The notes: a model not told the origin generated them from the sequence alone. 21,733 nucleotides of DNA from Candidatus Dojkabacteria bacterium (GCA_020429545.1 JAGQLF010000009.1:1-21733), one strand, 5' to 3'. Counted from the stretch's first letter, positions 5,900 to 13,277 are shown. Numbers and translations: made by a program.

Positions 5900-7567
5900 T
5901 TATATATACACTTCAACACTAGGTGTACTTGGGTTAACGGCTGATCCACCTGCAGAATATGTCATATAGATTAAATTTCCTTCCTTTTCAAACAATCTAA
6001 CTCCACCTCTGTTATAGGACTCTTCCATACATATAGAATAACCTTGGCTTTCTAAGTAATCAGTTACAGATTTAGTTGTATTTTCAGCAATTACGGTTTC
6101 AGTTTTCAATTTTGTAGCAAGTATTTTTGAGAACACTAGACCGCTATCTGTACATGTAGGAATGTTTTCTCCATAAATACTATTTCCTTCATTGTCAGTT
6201 AACCAAAATTGTTCTTCTTTATCCCAACTACCTAAAGATTCAAGTCCAGATATAATAGAATCGTTATGAGCTTTTGTTCTACTAGAAAAATCGTATTTCA
6301 TAGTGCTGATAATAAGTTCCATAATTTCCCGTTGTTCATTAACTTGATCTATAGATTCTAGATTTTGGTACATTAAGGTAATTGTATTGCTTACTCCAAC
6401 ATCAGGTCCCGAGTTTTGGATCATTAAGCCAAATTTATCTTTGTTAACGCCTTGTATCCAAGAACAAACCCAATATTGTTGATTACTTATAAAGATATTT
6501 TCTGAAATCACTTCACAACCTGATCCACCTTCAAAATGAGGGTAACTTATAGATAAACCTGAATTAGTAAATCCAATAGACTCACTATTAAAATATTCAG
6601 GATGAAACCCTATTGATGTTTCACCTAATAGTTTAGGGTAATCAAAGCTTAAATTATATCTATCACTTGAGTAAGCTTTGACTTCAGCATCATTTACCTC
6701 TGAATTATTTTCTGAAGTAGTATTATTTTGCCCCACAATCTCATTTTCAGGTTGATTTGGTACATTTGACTGTATTGCAACAGCACCAATACCAACACCT
6801 GCACCAGCTACTAATACTGCACTTCCAGCAATAAGCTTAGCTGCTGTGGTTGCTAAAATACCAGTGCCTGCAACAGTTGCAGATCCAGCTATATTTGTAT
6901 TAACCATATTAGTTAAAGTAAAACCTAAAGTAGAACCAACCGCTGTTGCAACTGCTACAGAACTTGCAGCTGTAAATGCATAAGCTGGCTGGGTTGAAAT
7001 TCCTAATATCCCTGCTAATAATATTGGTATAGTAATAGCTTTAATATTAGATCCTTTCGTATTAACACTATCTTTCAATTCATCAACTCCTCTATAGAAT
7101 CGCATTTTTACAGCACTTTCTTTTAAGTCAGTTGCTTGAGCAATTTCATTAAAAGACATATCACCCCAAACTTTCATTGAGATAATATCAGCTGTTGTAT
7201 CGTCAAGATTCTTAAGCTCAATTTTCACTATTTCTATAGTTTCTGAGTCAATAGCATCTTTTTCTAAAGATTTTAATGAATTGTTGATTGTTTCTTCGTT
7301 TGCATTCATGTCAGTAAATTCGACAAGATTTTTAGCCACAGGTCTAACAAACCCATCATAGATTAAGTTTCTAGACACTTTATAGAGCCATGCTCTAACA
7401 TTATTAATCTCTGCAATATTTTGTTCGTGTAACTTAATAAAAGCTTCTGAAGTAATATCTTCAGCTTCTTCTCTATTGTTAAGCTTGAACATGCAAAACC
7501 TAAAAATCTCAGGTGCATAGTCACTATAACTTTTTGTTAGTAAATCTTTATTGTCCATAAATAACAT
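5900..7567 (-). CDS. ECF-type sigma factor fused to membrane segments and an ectodomain
   Basis: A 555-aa fusion. Residues 11-76 are sigma region 2 (EAEDITSEAFIKL, then NVRAWLYKVSRNLIYDGFVR). Residues 113-168 are region 4 with its HTH (LDDTTADIISMKVWGDMSFNEIA, then KESAVKMRFYRGVDELK). Residues 177-193 form a membrane helix, and 197-220 and 236-266 are further hydrophobic Ala/Gly-rich stretches. A polar linker (267-295) leads to a large domain (296-555) starting YSSDRYNLSFDYP. With the sigma domains inside, an odd number of spans puts the C-terminal domain outside. ECF sigma factors direct RNA polymerase to small stress regulons and are normally held by a separate membrane anti-sigma factor; none is seen here, so the fusion may sense and anchor in cis. 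M1 (7565-7567) or M4 (7556-7558) could be the start. The sigma call is firm and the topology is inferred. Confidence 0.9.
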   Translation of the reverse strand: MLFMDNKDLLTKSYSDYAPEIFRFCMFKLNNREEAEDITSEAFIKLHEQNIAEINNVRAWLYKVSRNLIYDGFVRPVAKNLVEFTDMNANEETINNSLKSLEKDAIDSETIEIVKIELKNLDDTTADIISMKVWGDMSFNEIAQATDLKESAVKMRFYRGVDELKDSVNTKGSNIKAITIPILLAGILGISTQPAYAFTAASSVAVATAVGSTLGFTLTNMVNTNIAGSATVAGTGILATTAAKLIAGSAVLVAGAGVGIGAVAIQSNVPNQPENEIVGQNNTTSENNSEVNDAEVKAYSSDRYNLSFDYPKLLGETSIGFHPEYFNSESIGFTNSGLSISYPHFEGGSGCEVISENIFISNQQYWVCSWIQGVNKDKFGLMIQNSGPDVGVSNTITLMYQNLESIDQVNEQREIMELIISTMKYDFSSRTKAHNDSIISGLESLGSWDKEEQFWLTDNEGNSIYGENIPTCTDSGLVFSKILATKLKTETVIAENTTKSVTDYLESQGYSICMEESYNRGGVRLFEKEGNLIYMTYSAGGSAVNPSTPSVEVYI

Positions 7568-7886
7568 TAACTACACTAACTTTACGCGTAAAATAAAGTA
7601 ACCTCAAGGTGTGGTTACTATATAAGACTGAATTAAATGAAAAAAGTCACAAAAACTCCTTTAGGTGAAATTCGAAGCACGTAGTAAGAAATTCGAAAAC
7701 ATACACACAGTAACCATTTTTATAATTATTCAAATAAGTATTGTTCGGTATTAAATTTATCAGAATGTATAAGCGTGAGGCAAATCATGCGTACTGATTT
7801 AGTAACTTTAGCACTATTAATAGATTCTTATTTCTGATTTGTTTCAGATTTCGATATTAGAATTTCGTATTTTTATATTTTATATC
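7568..7886. promoter_or_regulatory. 319-bp gene-free gap with repeat-rich control region of the sigma gene
   Basis: No credible open frame, tRNA or structured RNA was seen here. On the minus strand TTGAGG, a 17-base spacer and TAAAGT precede the sigma-gene start. The -10 side overlaps a perfect palindrome TTTACGCGTAAA (7581-7592). The -35 side overlaps an inverted repeat AGTAACC/GGTTACT (7597-7603 and 7613-7619, 9-base spacer). Farther upstream are two direct repeats of GAAATTCGAA. The density of symmetric sites suggests a regulated promoter, possibly autoregulated. Confidence 0.45.
7667..7697. repeat. Two GAAATTCGAA direct repeats, 21 bp apart
   Basis: Exact 10-bp copies at 7667-7676 and 7688-7697. 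The 21-bp period equals two turns of DNA, so a protein bound at both would sit on the same face. A related inverted GAATTTCG occurs at 7860-7867, beside the stop of the next gene. Confidence 0.5.
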
Positions 7887-8249
7887 TTATCTATCTTCTT
7901 CTTTTCCTTCTTTCAAAACATAAACAAGTTTTAGAACTTTTCCATCTTTTTTTACTTCAATTTCAGCATTTTCAATTAAATCAATTCTAATCATTTCTTT
8001 CATTAGTTCAATTCTCTCTTTTACTTGTTTTGTCTTCTCTTCAAGCTCTCTTATCTCATCATCTTCTTTAATTTCGTCTCTAATTTCTTTTGCTTTTTTA
8101 TTTATTTGCTGAAGCTCATTCCATTTTTCATGCTGAGTCTTCAAATCTTTTATATCACCTCTTAAATTTTTTAAAATTCTTTTTTGCTCAAAATACTCTT
8201 CTGTTTTATCAGAGCTAACCTCTACAGTCTTTGTTGATTCATCATCCAT
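7887..8249 (-). CDS. Small charged coiled-coil protein
   Basis: A 120-aa soluble protein composed largely of Lys, Glu, Asp and Ile/Leu. Residues about 16-100 are a continuous predicted coiled coil (EYFEQKRILKNLRGDIKDLK and onward). The last 25 residues (IEVKKDGKVLKLVYVLKEGK) look like a beta hairpin. There is no signal peptide, membrane segment or cysteine. It is divergent from raiA, with an 80-bp shared upstream region. A chaperone-like or structural role is conceivable, but I do not recognise the family. Confidence 0.72.
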   Translation of the reverse strand: MDDESTKTVEVSSDKTEEYFEQKRILKNLRGDIKDLKTQHEKWNELQQINKKAKEIRDEIKEDDEIRELEEKTKQVKERIELMKEMIRIDLIENAEIEVKKDGKVLKLVYVLKEGKEEDR

Positions 8250-8279
8250 AAAATTTAAATAAAAGTTAATATTTGTATT

Positions 8280-8288
8280 TGATATAAT
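8280..8288 (+). promoter_or_regulatory. Extended -10 promoter of raiA/hpf
   Basis: TGATATAAT is a consensus extended -10 element. Transcription would start near 8295, giving a leader of about 34 bases before the ATG at 8329 with no Shine-Dalgarno sequence. No clear -35 was found. Confidence 0.5.
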
Positions 8289-8328
8289 AAAATAATGTCT
8301 TCATACATTACTTCTTACCAATTTCCAT

Positions 8329-8697
8329 ATGCATATCAATATAACTGCGCCCTCACTTACCAAACCAACTTATCAGACTCTAGAAGAATACGCAACTAAG
8401 AGATTTCAAAAAATTGAAAAACTATTACGTAAGAAAGCACAAACAGATCATGAGTTAAGAATTGGAGTAGATAAATCAGGTGATATGTATGAGCTTAAAG
8501 CAGAAATTTTTATTCCTGTAAGTATTGTTGCAAGGGTTAAAGATAGAGATCTAAGAAAAGCTGTTGATATGGCTGTTGATCAAATAAAAAGGCAGCTGAA
8601 ATCTGGTCATCAGCGACGTATAGACTTAAGAGAAAAAGGTAAAAGAGTTTTTAAAAAGATCAAAGGTTTGGCAGATGGAATTTTTGATAGAGAATAA
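8329..8697 (+). CDS. raiA: Ribosome hibernation-promoting factor, short form
   Basis: A 122-aa protein of the RaiA/HPF (YfiA) family, which binds the decoding region of the 30S subunit and idles ribosomes in slow growth. It starts MHINITAPSLTKPTYQTLEEYATKRFQKIEKLL, then has a beta-alpha core with KDRDLRKAVDMAVDQIKRQLKSGHQRR, matching the conserved 'DLyaAId.a.d.leRQL.k.K.r' signature. The C-terminus is a short basic tail (DLREKGKRVFKKIKGL) without the long-form dimerisation domain, so it should act like short HPF or YfiA. It is a single gene with an extended -10 promoter and is convergent with the HD hydrolase gene. Confidence 0.93.
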   Translation: MHINITAPSLTKPTYQTLEEYATKRFQKIEKLLRKKAQTDHELRIGVDKSGDMYELKAEIFIPVSIVARVKDRDLRKAVDMAVDQIKRQLKSGHQRRIDLREKGKRVFKKIKGLADGIFDRE

Positions 8698-8702
8698 TCT
8701 TC

Positions 8703-8787
8703 TTGTAGGTGCAACGTCAACGTCGTGTACCTCTAAGGCGGATCATAAATTCATTTGTAGGATAGGATGGCCATCCTATCCTACAAA
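8703..8787. repeat. Compound palindromic repeat ending in a 34-bp perfect palindrome
   Basis: The arm TTTGTAGGATAGGATGG (8754-8770) is followed directly by its exact reverse complement (8771-8787). To the left, 8705-8732 forms an imperfect hairpin (GTAGGTGCAACGT against ACGTCGTGTACCTC). The unit lies between convergent raiA and the HD gene. Its left edge TTCATTTGTAGG recurs at another palindrome at 16163-16196. There is no T-run, so termination is not its obvious role; it resembles REP-type dispersed elements. Confidence 0.75.
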
Positions 8788-8792
8788 ATAAT

Positions 8793-9332
8793 TTATTTTG
8801 CAAATACCTCAATTAAAAAGGCAATATGTTCACCTAATTCTTTTCCAATCATTTTTGCACCATCATTTATATCTTCTCTACTTACAGCTGCGGCAAAATG
8901 ACTATCTTTCAATTTTTTTGTGATTGACTTTGGTTTCATTCCTATAAATCCCTCAGGTCTGACCAAACTGGCTGCATTCATGAATCCGGAAATCTCATCA
9001 CATGCAAATAAATACCTCTCTATTTCTGTTTCTGGTTGCTTTCCTGTTCTCTCTGGCGCATGTGCTGCAATTGCATCTAAAATCTCTTCTTCATAGCCAA
9101 TTTCAGGTAAAATTTCATTTATTGCTTTATTTGGATGCTCATCTGGGTACATTTCCCAATCTAGGTCGTGAAGTAAACCTGTAGTCCACCATTTATCAAT
9201 TTCTTCGGAAGACTTGCCCAAATCTTTAGCATAAGCTTCCATTGCACTTGCTACCATTTCACAGTGATTAATTAGTGCTGGACTTTTTATATACTCTTTT
9301 AATAGCTCTTGTGATTCTTGTCGTGACTTCAT
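8793..9332 (-). CDS. HD-domain metal-dependent phosphohydrolase
   Basis: A 179-aa single HD domain. The metal-binding pattern is visible: H23 (LINHCEMV), the HD pair H55-D56 in GLLHDLDWE, H66 and H91 (HPNKA and AAHAPER), and D112 in FACDEISGF. HD proteins of this size hydrolyse phosphate esters such as nucleotides or cyclic dinucleotides, but the substrate cannot be read from the sequence. It has no signal or membrane segment, so it should be cytosolic. Downstream it is convergent with raiA across a palindromic repeat. Upstream it is separated from rnhA by two head-to-head repeat copies. A -10-like TATTAT eight bases before the ATG suggests its own promoter. Confidence 0.88.
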   Translation of the reverse strand: MKSRQESQELLKEYIKSPALINHCEMVASAMEAYAKDLGKSSEEIDKWWTTGLLHDLDWEMYPDEHPNKAINEILPEIGYEEEILDAIAAHAPERTGKQPETEIERYLFACDEISGFMNAASLVRPEGFIGMKPKSITKKLKDSHFAAAVSREDINDGAKMIGKELGEHIAFLIEVFAK

Positions 9333-9355
9333 AAAATTAGATAATATGTAGACTA

Positions 9356-9407
9356 TTCCCTCCTTGAGGAGGGTGATTCCAACTTCAGTTGGAATCGGGA
9401 GGTGTTA
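9356..9407 (+). repeat. Palindromic repeat family, copy A
   Basis: It starts TTCCCTCCTTGAGGAGGGTG (a small hairpin), continues with a variable hairpin (GATTCCAAC/GTTGGAATC) and ends CGGGAGGTGTTA. The same frame of constant ends around a variable hairpin is seen in copies B and C. It lies between the HD gene and rnhA. Confidence 0.75.
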
Positions 9408-9410
9408 CTG

Positions 9411-9472
9411 TAACACCCCTCGGTATAAAGTTTCGCTCTGCTCACTTTATACCACTCGCCTCAAGGGGAGAA
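9411..9472 (-). repeat. Palindromic repeat family, copy B (inverted)
   Basis: Read on the minus strand it starts TTCTCCCCTTGAGGCGAGTG, has a variable hairpin (GGTATAAAGT/ACTTTATACC) and ends CGAGGGGTGTTA. It is head-to-head with copy A, the junction forming GGTGTTAC-T-GTAACACC. It ends two bases from the rnhA stop codon. Confidence 0.75.
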
Positions 9473-9473
9473 A

Positions 9474-9872
9474 TTATTGTATTGAATCTAAAATAACATT
9501 TACCATTCTATCTGCATGCTTGTTCTGCTCTCTTGGCACATGATGAATAGCAATTTTTTCGAAAAGAAATACTAGATCTTGAACTTCAGCCTTTAGTTTT
9601 TGTAAGTGCTCTTGCTTAACTAGGTACTGTCCGTTTAGCTGCTTCACTACCAATTCGCTATCCAAAAAACAATCAATTTCTTTTATTCCTTCTTTATTTG
9701 CCAACGTAAGTCCTAAAATTAAGGCATTGTATTCTGCTTCGTTATTGGTTGCTTCTCCTAAGTATTTACCATCAAACGCGGCTAAATTGTCTTCATTATC
9801 AAAGATGAAAGCTCCTATTGCAGCTGGGCCGGGATTCCCCCTTGCTCCACCGTCTGTAAAAAGTTTATACAT
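9474..9872 (-). CDS. rnhA: Ribonuclease HI
   Basis: A 132-aa RNase H-fold protein that cleaves RNA in RNA-DNA hybrids, for example primers and R-loops. Catalytic acidic residues are all visible: D7 in FTDGGARGNPGP, E47 in TNNEAEYNAL, D71 in LDSELVVKQL and D121 in KHADRMVN. It is shorter than Escherichia coli RNase HI (155 aa), lacks the basic protrusion and has no N-terminal hybrid-binding domain, as in many compact RnhA/RnhC-like proteins of the 'reverse transcriptase-like' subgroup. The gene is bracketed by inverted copies of one palindromic repeat family (copy B at its 3' end, copy C about 110 bp beyond its 5' end). No good promoter or Shine-Dalgarno was seen before the ATG. Confidence 0.95.
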   Translation of the reverse strand: MYKLFTDGGARGNPGPAAIGAFIFDNEDNLAAFDGKYLGEATNNEAEYNALILGLTLANKEGIKEIDCFLDSELVVKQLNGQYLVKQEHLQKLKAEVQDLVFLFEKIAIHHVPREQNKHADRMVNVILDSIQ

Positions 9873-9908
9873 TATTAATCTGTGTAACTTCGATCAGTTT
9901 AACATATT

Positions 9909-9962
9909 TGTCAGTTCGAGTGATTCTACGAAGCTTTAGCGTAGTAGATTGTATCGAGAACA
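9909..9962. repeat. Imperfect palindromic element upstream of rnhA
   Basis: It opens TGTCAGTTCGAGTGATTCTA and closes TTGTATCGAGAACA, with CTACG/CGTAG arms around GAAGCTTTAGC in the centre. The TCGAG-containing ends read as partly matched inverted repeats. It differs from the copy A/B/C family and lies in the 209-bp gap between rnhA and the lysozyme-like gene. Confidence 0.55.
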
Positions 9963-9980
9963 AATTAAAAATTAAATCTT

Positions 9981-10036
9981 TATTACACCTCCCGTCTTCC
10001 AGCTTCGCAGGAATCCACCCTCCTCAAAGGAGGGAA
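9981..10036 (-). repeat. Palindromic repeat family, copy C (inverted)
   Basis: On the minus strand it starts TTCCCTCCTTTGAGGAGGGT, has a variable central hairpin (ATTCCTGCGAAGCTGGAAGA) and ends CGGGAGGTGTAATA. Both constant ends match copies A and B, while the centre does not. It faces opposite to copy A across rnhA. Confidence 0.75.
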
Positions 10037-10042
10037 CTAACA

Positions 10043-10080
10043 TCTGAAAGCTATTAGCTTGAGGCTTGCAGCTAACAGCT
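10043..10080. repeat. AGCTT/AGCTA-rich low-complexity repeat
   Basis: It reads CTGAAAGCTATTAGCTTGAG followed by GCTTGCAGCTAACAGCT, a chain of AGCT-centred units. A related run is present at 13220-13254 in the serS leader and a weaker one inside prmC. It directly abuts the stop of the lysozyme-like gene. Confidence 0.55.
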
Positions 10081-10081
10081 C

Positions 10082-10642
10082 TTATTTACACTGCCATAAA
10101 TATTCTAATCCCTCTGAGAACATTCTAGTCGTTACATGAATCTGTGAGTATGGATCAAATACTGAGGCACCAGGAATTCCATATCTTTGTGCACGTATAA
10201 TCCAATAATATTGATCGTGTTGGAATAAACCTAAGTATCTACCATTAGTTGCTAGTGCATTTCCCTTGCTTTCGCAATACATTACTCTAATTACTTGTTC
10301 TGCATTGCAACCAACTGCAGCACATTGCTCTCTAATTAGTGCTTCGTATGCTCCAGGAGAAGTTGATTGCCACAGTAAAAATTGTTGATTCCGTATCTGT
10401 TGAGTTTTCTCTATCTTTAAGTCCTCAATATCTTGGATTATAAAATCAAAAGTTTCACCGGCTACTTCAACATAGTCATTTACTCTAAGTTGTTGTACGG
10501 CATCTTTTCTACCACCTGGATCAACAATGTTCACAAGAATCGAAATACCTAGAAAAAATAGAAAAACAAGAAAAATATATTTTTGTTTTGAATCTCTCAT
10601 GTAAGTCACCTTACTGGGCGAAGGGTCGTCTGTTTGTTCCAT
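10082..10642 (-). CDS. Membrane-anchored lysozyme-like (lytic transglycosylase) protein
   Basis: A 186-aa protein with a cytoplasmic N-terminus, one membrane helix (22-40, YIFLVFLFFLGISILVNIV), a helical stalk (about 50-95) and a C-terminal lysozyme-fold domain (98-186). The domain has the pattern VMYCESKGN (E124 the likely catalytic acid), then ATNGRYLGLFQ and a terminal WQC, as in SLT/Rpf-type transglycosylase domains that cut peptidoglycan glycan strands. Four cysteines (107, 112, 123, 185) could form disulfides outside the cell. It lies 36 bp after pgk, so read-through from pgk is likely. It could serve wall remodelling or attachment. The fold call is good, but enzymatic activity is inferred. 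Confidence 0.8.
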   Translation of the reverse strand: MEQTDDPSPSKVTYMRDSKQKYIFLVFLFFLGISILVNIVDPGGRKDAVQQLRVNDYVEVAGETFDFIIQDIEDLKIEKTQQIRNQQFLLWQSTSPGAYEALIREQCAAVGCNAEQVIRVMYCESKGNALATNGRYLGLFQHDQYYWIIRAQRYGIPGASVFDPYSQIHVTTRMFSEGLEYLWQCK

Positions 10643-10678
10643 TGTATCAGGCTTTTAAAACGTTTTGAAGCATAACAA

Positions 10679-11893
10679 TTATTCTGAAATTTTTTGCACT
10701 CCACATAATACATCAAGAACCTTAAACTTTCCACCACTTAAGAAGTTGAGCATCATGCCACCTCCTATTGATACGTGATTGAAACGTTTAGGTTTGATTC
10801 GGAGCTTTAACATTGCGTATGTAGTGTCTGCACCACCAGCAATTTTGTAAGCATCTTTAGGTGTTGAAAGAGCTATATATTCACCAATAGCTTCAGTTCC
10901 TTTATTAAAATTTTCCCATTCAAAAACTCCCATAGGTCCATTCCATAGAATTGTTTTGGCAGACTCAATCACTTCTCTGAACTGACTCATTGTTTTTGGA
11001 CCAATATCTAAACCATAATGTCCTTTTGGAATTTGTTGTGTTGTTATTTCTATAGGTTTTGTGTTCTCCTTAAATTCTTTACCCGCTATATGATCAACAG
11101 GTAAAAGTATTTCACATTTATTCTTTTCAGCAGACTTTAATATTTCTTCAGCGGTTTTTAGATTTTCTTTTTCAAATTTAGAATCACCAATACTAACTCC
11201 TTGAGCCTTTAAAAATGTGTATGCCATAGCACCTCCGATGAGCATTGTATCTACTTGTTTTACTAATGATTTTAAGATTGGAATTTTTGTATCCATCTTT
11301 ACACCTCCAATTACTGCAATATATGGGCTTTCTGGGCTTTCATCAATTTTACTTAATGCTTCAATCTCTTTTACCATTGCAAACCCTGCATAACTAGGTA
11401 ATAGTTGAGGTAATTCTAGAACCGATGCATGTTCTCTATAAACTCCAAATGAGTCGTTTACATATATATCGCACAAAGCTGCAAGTGGTTTTATAAATTC
11501 TTCTCTTTCTTTTGCTTTTTTACTTTCTTCTCCCTTATGGAATCTTAGATTTTCTAGTAAAAGAATTTCTCCTTGTTCCATAAATTTAATTGAATTTTCG
11601 CAGGCTTCTATATGAGCAAACTTTATTGGTTTATTTAGAAGTTTACCTAGTTCAAATCTGGCTGGCATTAGTGATAAATCGTCCACTGCCTCACCTTCTG
11701 GCCGTCCCATGTGTGAAATTAAAACAACTTTACAGTTATTTTCTACAAGGTATTCAATTGTTTTGACTGAAGATGCGATTCTAGTGTTATCGGTAATTTC
11801 ACCATTATTGATTGGTACATCGAAGTTAACACGAACAACAACAGTTTTGTTTTTTATGTTCGCATCCGAAAGTTTACGAATGTTGTGATACAT
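10679..11893 (-). CDS. pgk: Phosphoglycerate kinase
   Basis: Pgk interconverts 1,3-bisphosphoglycerate plus ADP and 3-phosphoglycerate plus ATP in glycolysis. The 404-aa length is normal. N-domain substrate residues are present: RVNFDVPI (21-28), HMGRP (61-65), LLENLRFHKGEE, and NDSFGVYREHAS in place of the common NDAFGTAHRAHAS. C-domain nucleotide residues follow: VIGGVKMDTK, WNGPMGVFEW, AGGADT and SIGGGMMLNFLSGG. The GGVKMDTK and GGADT forms differ slightly from the common GGAKVSDK and GGGDT. It has an extended -10 promoter just upstream and is followed by the lysozyme-like gene. No other glycolytic gene is in the window. Confidence 0.97.
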   Translation of the reverse strand: MYHNIRKLSDANIKNKTVVVRVNFDVPINNGEITDNTRIASSVKTIEYLVENNCKVVLISHMGRPEGEAVDDLSLMPARFELGKLLNKPIKFAHIEACENSIKFMEQGEILLLENLRFHKGEESKKAKEREEFIKPLAALCDIYVNDSFGVYREHASVLELPQLLPSYAGFAMVKEIEALSKIDESPESPYIAVIGGVKMDTKIPILKSLVKQVDTMLIGGAMAYTFLKAQGVSIGDSKFEKENLKTAEEILKSAEKNKCEILLPVDHIAGKEFKENTKPIEITTQQIPKGHYGLDIGPKTMSQFREVIESAKTILWNGPMGVFEWENFNKGTEAIGEYIALSTPKDAYKIAGGADTTYAMLKLRIKPKRFNHVSIGGGMMLNFLSGGKFKVLDVLCGVQKISE

Positions 11894-11916
11894 TTTTAAG
11901 TGATGTTACTGTGCCA

Positions 11917-11925
11917 ATTATACCA
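11917..11925 (-). promoter_or_regulatory. Extended -10 promoter of pgk
   Basis: On the minus strand TGGTATAAT is a consensus extended -10. Transcription would begin near 11910, giving a leader of about 17-20 bases with no Shine-Dalgarno sequence. No -35 match at the usual distance. Confidence 0.55.
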
Positions 11926-11960
11926 TAAAATCAAGGTTTGAGGGTAAATTAGCACAAGTT

Positions 11961-13217
11961 TTATTTACTAATAACCTCCTTACCCATATATTTTTGAAGC
12001 ACTTCTGGGATTTTAATAGAACCATCTGCTTGTTGATAGTTTTCAATTATTGCAATTGGAAATCTTGATAGTGCAATGGCAGTTCCATTTAGCATATGTG
12101 CATACTTATTATTGCCATTAATATCTTTATATCTGATGTTTAGATTCCTTGCTTGATAGTCTGTGCAGTTTGATGTTGAAGTAATTTCTCCATAATCTCT
12201 TCTGCCAGGCATCCAAGCTTCTAAATCAAACTTTTTTGCAGCAATTGCACCAAGATCTGCAGTACATTGTTGAATTACTTTAAATGGAATTCCAAGTTCT
12301 GTTGCTATCTCTTTTTCAATTTCTAACATTTCTTTATGAATTGCTTCAGACTGCTCTTCTGTACAATACGCAAACATTTCCATTTTTGTGAATTGGTGAA
12401 TTCTATAAAGTCCTTTTGAATATTTTCCATATGCACCTGCTTCTTTTCTGTAACAATGAGAAATTGCTACATATTTTTTAGGTAGATCTTTTGCATCAAA
12501 AATTTCATCTGCATGGTAGCCTGCCATTGTTACTTCTGCTGTTGCAATTAGTCCTAAATCCTCACCTTCAATTTCGTAAGTTTGAGCTTCATCTCCTTTT
12601 GGTGCGTACCCTGTTCCCAAATAGTATCTAGATTTTGCTAAATCTGGAGTTTGAAATAATTGGTAACCTTTTTCTATAAATTTATGCAACCCAAATTGAA
12701 TTAGTGCATATTCTAAAAGTACTGCATCTCCTTTTAAGTAATAAAATTGAGACCCGCTAACTTTTGCTCCTATTTCAAAGTCGATAATTCCTAAATCAGT
12801 CATTAAATCTAAATGGCTTTTTGGTTCAAAATCAAACTCTGGTTTTTCACCAATGAACTCTATATCAACATTATCATCTTCACTTTTACCTTTTGGAACA
12901 TCATCAAAATGTATATTTGGAATTTGATTAATTTCAGCATTCCATTTTTCTTCTACTGAAGCTAGTTCAGATTCTAGTTTATCAATCTCTTCTTTTAGCG
13001 CCTTTACTTTATCTATAGTTTCTTGATCTGGTTTTCCCTGAACATTTTTACTTAGACTATTTCTTTCTTCTCTCTTTTCATCTTTAGCTTGGATTAGCTC
13101 GTTTCTTTTTCTATCTGTTTCTAGCCATGCATCAACTACATCTGGATTATTTCCTCTTTCAGTTGTATTTGTTTTAACTTTCTCTGGATTTTGTCTTATA
13201 AAATTTGGATCGATCAT
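11961..13217 (-). CDS. serS: Seryl-tRNA synthetase
   Basis: A class II synthetase that charges tRNA-Ser (and tRNA-Sec where present). The 418 aa are normal. Residues 1-100 form the N-terminal antiparallel coiled coil that grips the long variable arm. The catalytic core has motif 2 (SHCYRKEAGAYGKYSKGLYRIHQFTKMEMF) and motif 3 (LNGTAIALSRFPIAIIENYQ). TAEVTMAGYHADEI is the serine/ATP loop. The SNCTDYQARNLNIRY segment is typical. It lies 67 bp upstream of pgk, which has its own promoter. The leader of about 55 bases contains an AGCT-rich repeat and shows no T-box. Confidence 0.97.
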   Translation of the reverse strand: MIDPNFIRQNPEKVKTNTTERGNNPDVVDAWLETDRKRNELIQAKDEKREERNSLSKNVQGKPDQETIDKVKALKEEIDKLESELASVEEKWNAEINQIPNIHFDDVPKGKSEDDNVDIEFIGEKPEFDFEPKSHLDLMTDLGIIDFEIGAKVSGSQFYYLKGDAVLLEYALIQFGLHKFIEKGYQLFQTPDLAKSRYYLGTGYAPKGDEAQTYEIEGEDLGLIATAEVTMAGYHADEIFDAKDLPKKYVAISHCYRKEAGAYGKYSKGLYRIHQFTKMEMFAYCTEEQSEAIHKEMLEIEKEIATELGIPFKVIQQCTADLGAIAAKKFDLEAWMPGRRDYGEITSTSNCTDYQARNLNIRYKDINGNNKYAHMLNGTAIALSRFPIAIIENYQQADGSIKIPEVLQKYMGKEVISK

Positions 13218-13219
13218 TG

Positions 13220-13254
13220 TTAGCTTTTAGCTTCTAGCTACTTGCTACAAGCTG
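13220..13254. repeat. AGCT-rich repeat in the serS leader
   Basis: TAGCTTTTAGCTTCTAGCTA followed by CTTGCTACAAGCTG matches the composition and unit structure of the element at 10043-10080. It lies immediately before the serS ATG, so it would be transcribed in the 5' leader. Confidence 0.5.
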
Positions 13255-13277
13255 TATAAAATGTACTGTTATAGTGG

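Noticed and set aside
9356..10036. Composite transposon carrying rnhA
   Set aside because: There is no transposase or integrase gene and no target-site duplication that I could see, so only a repeat-flanked gene is claimed.
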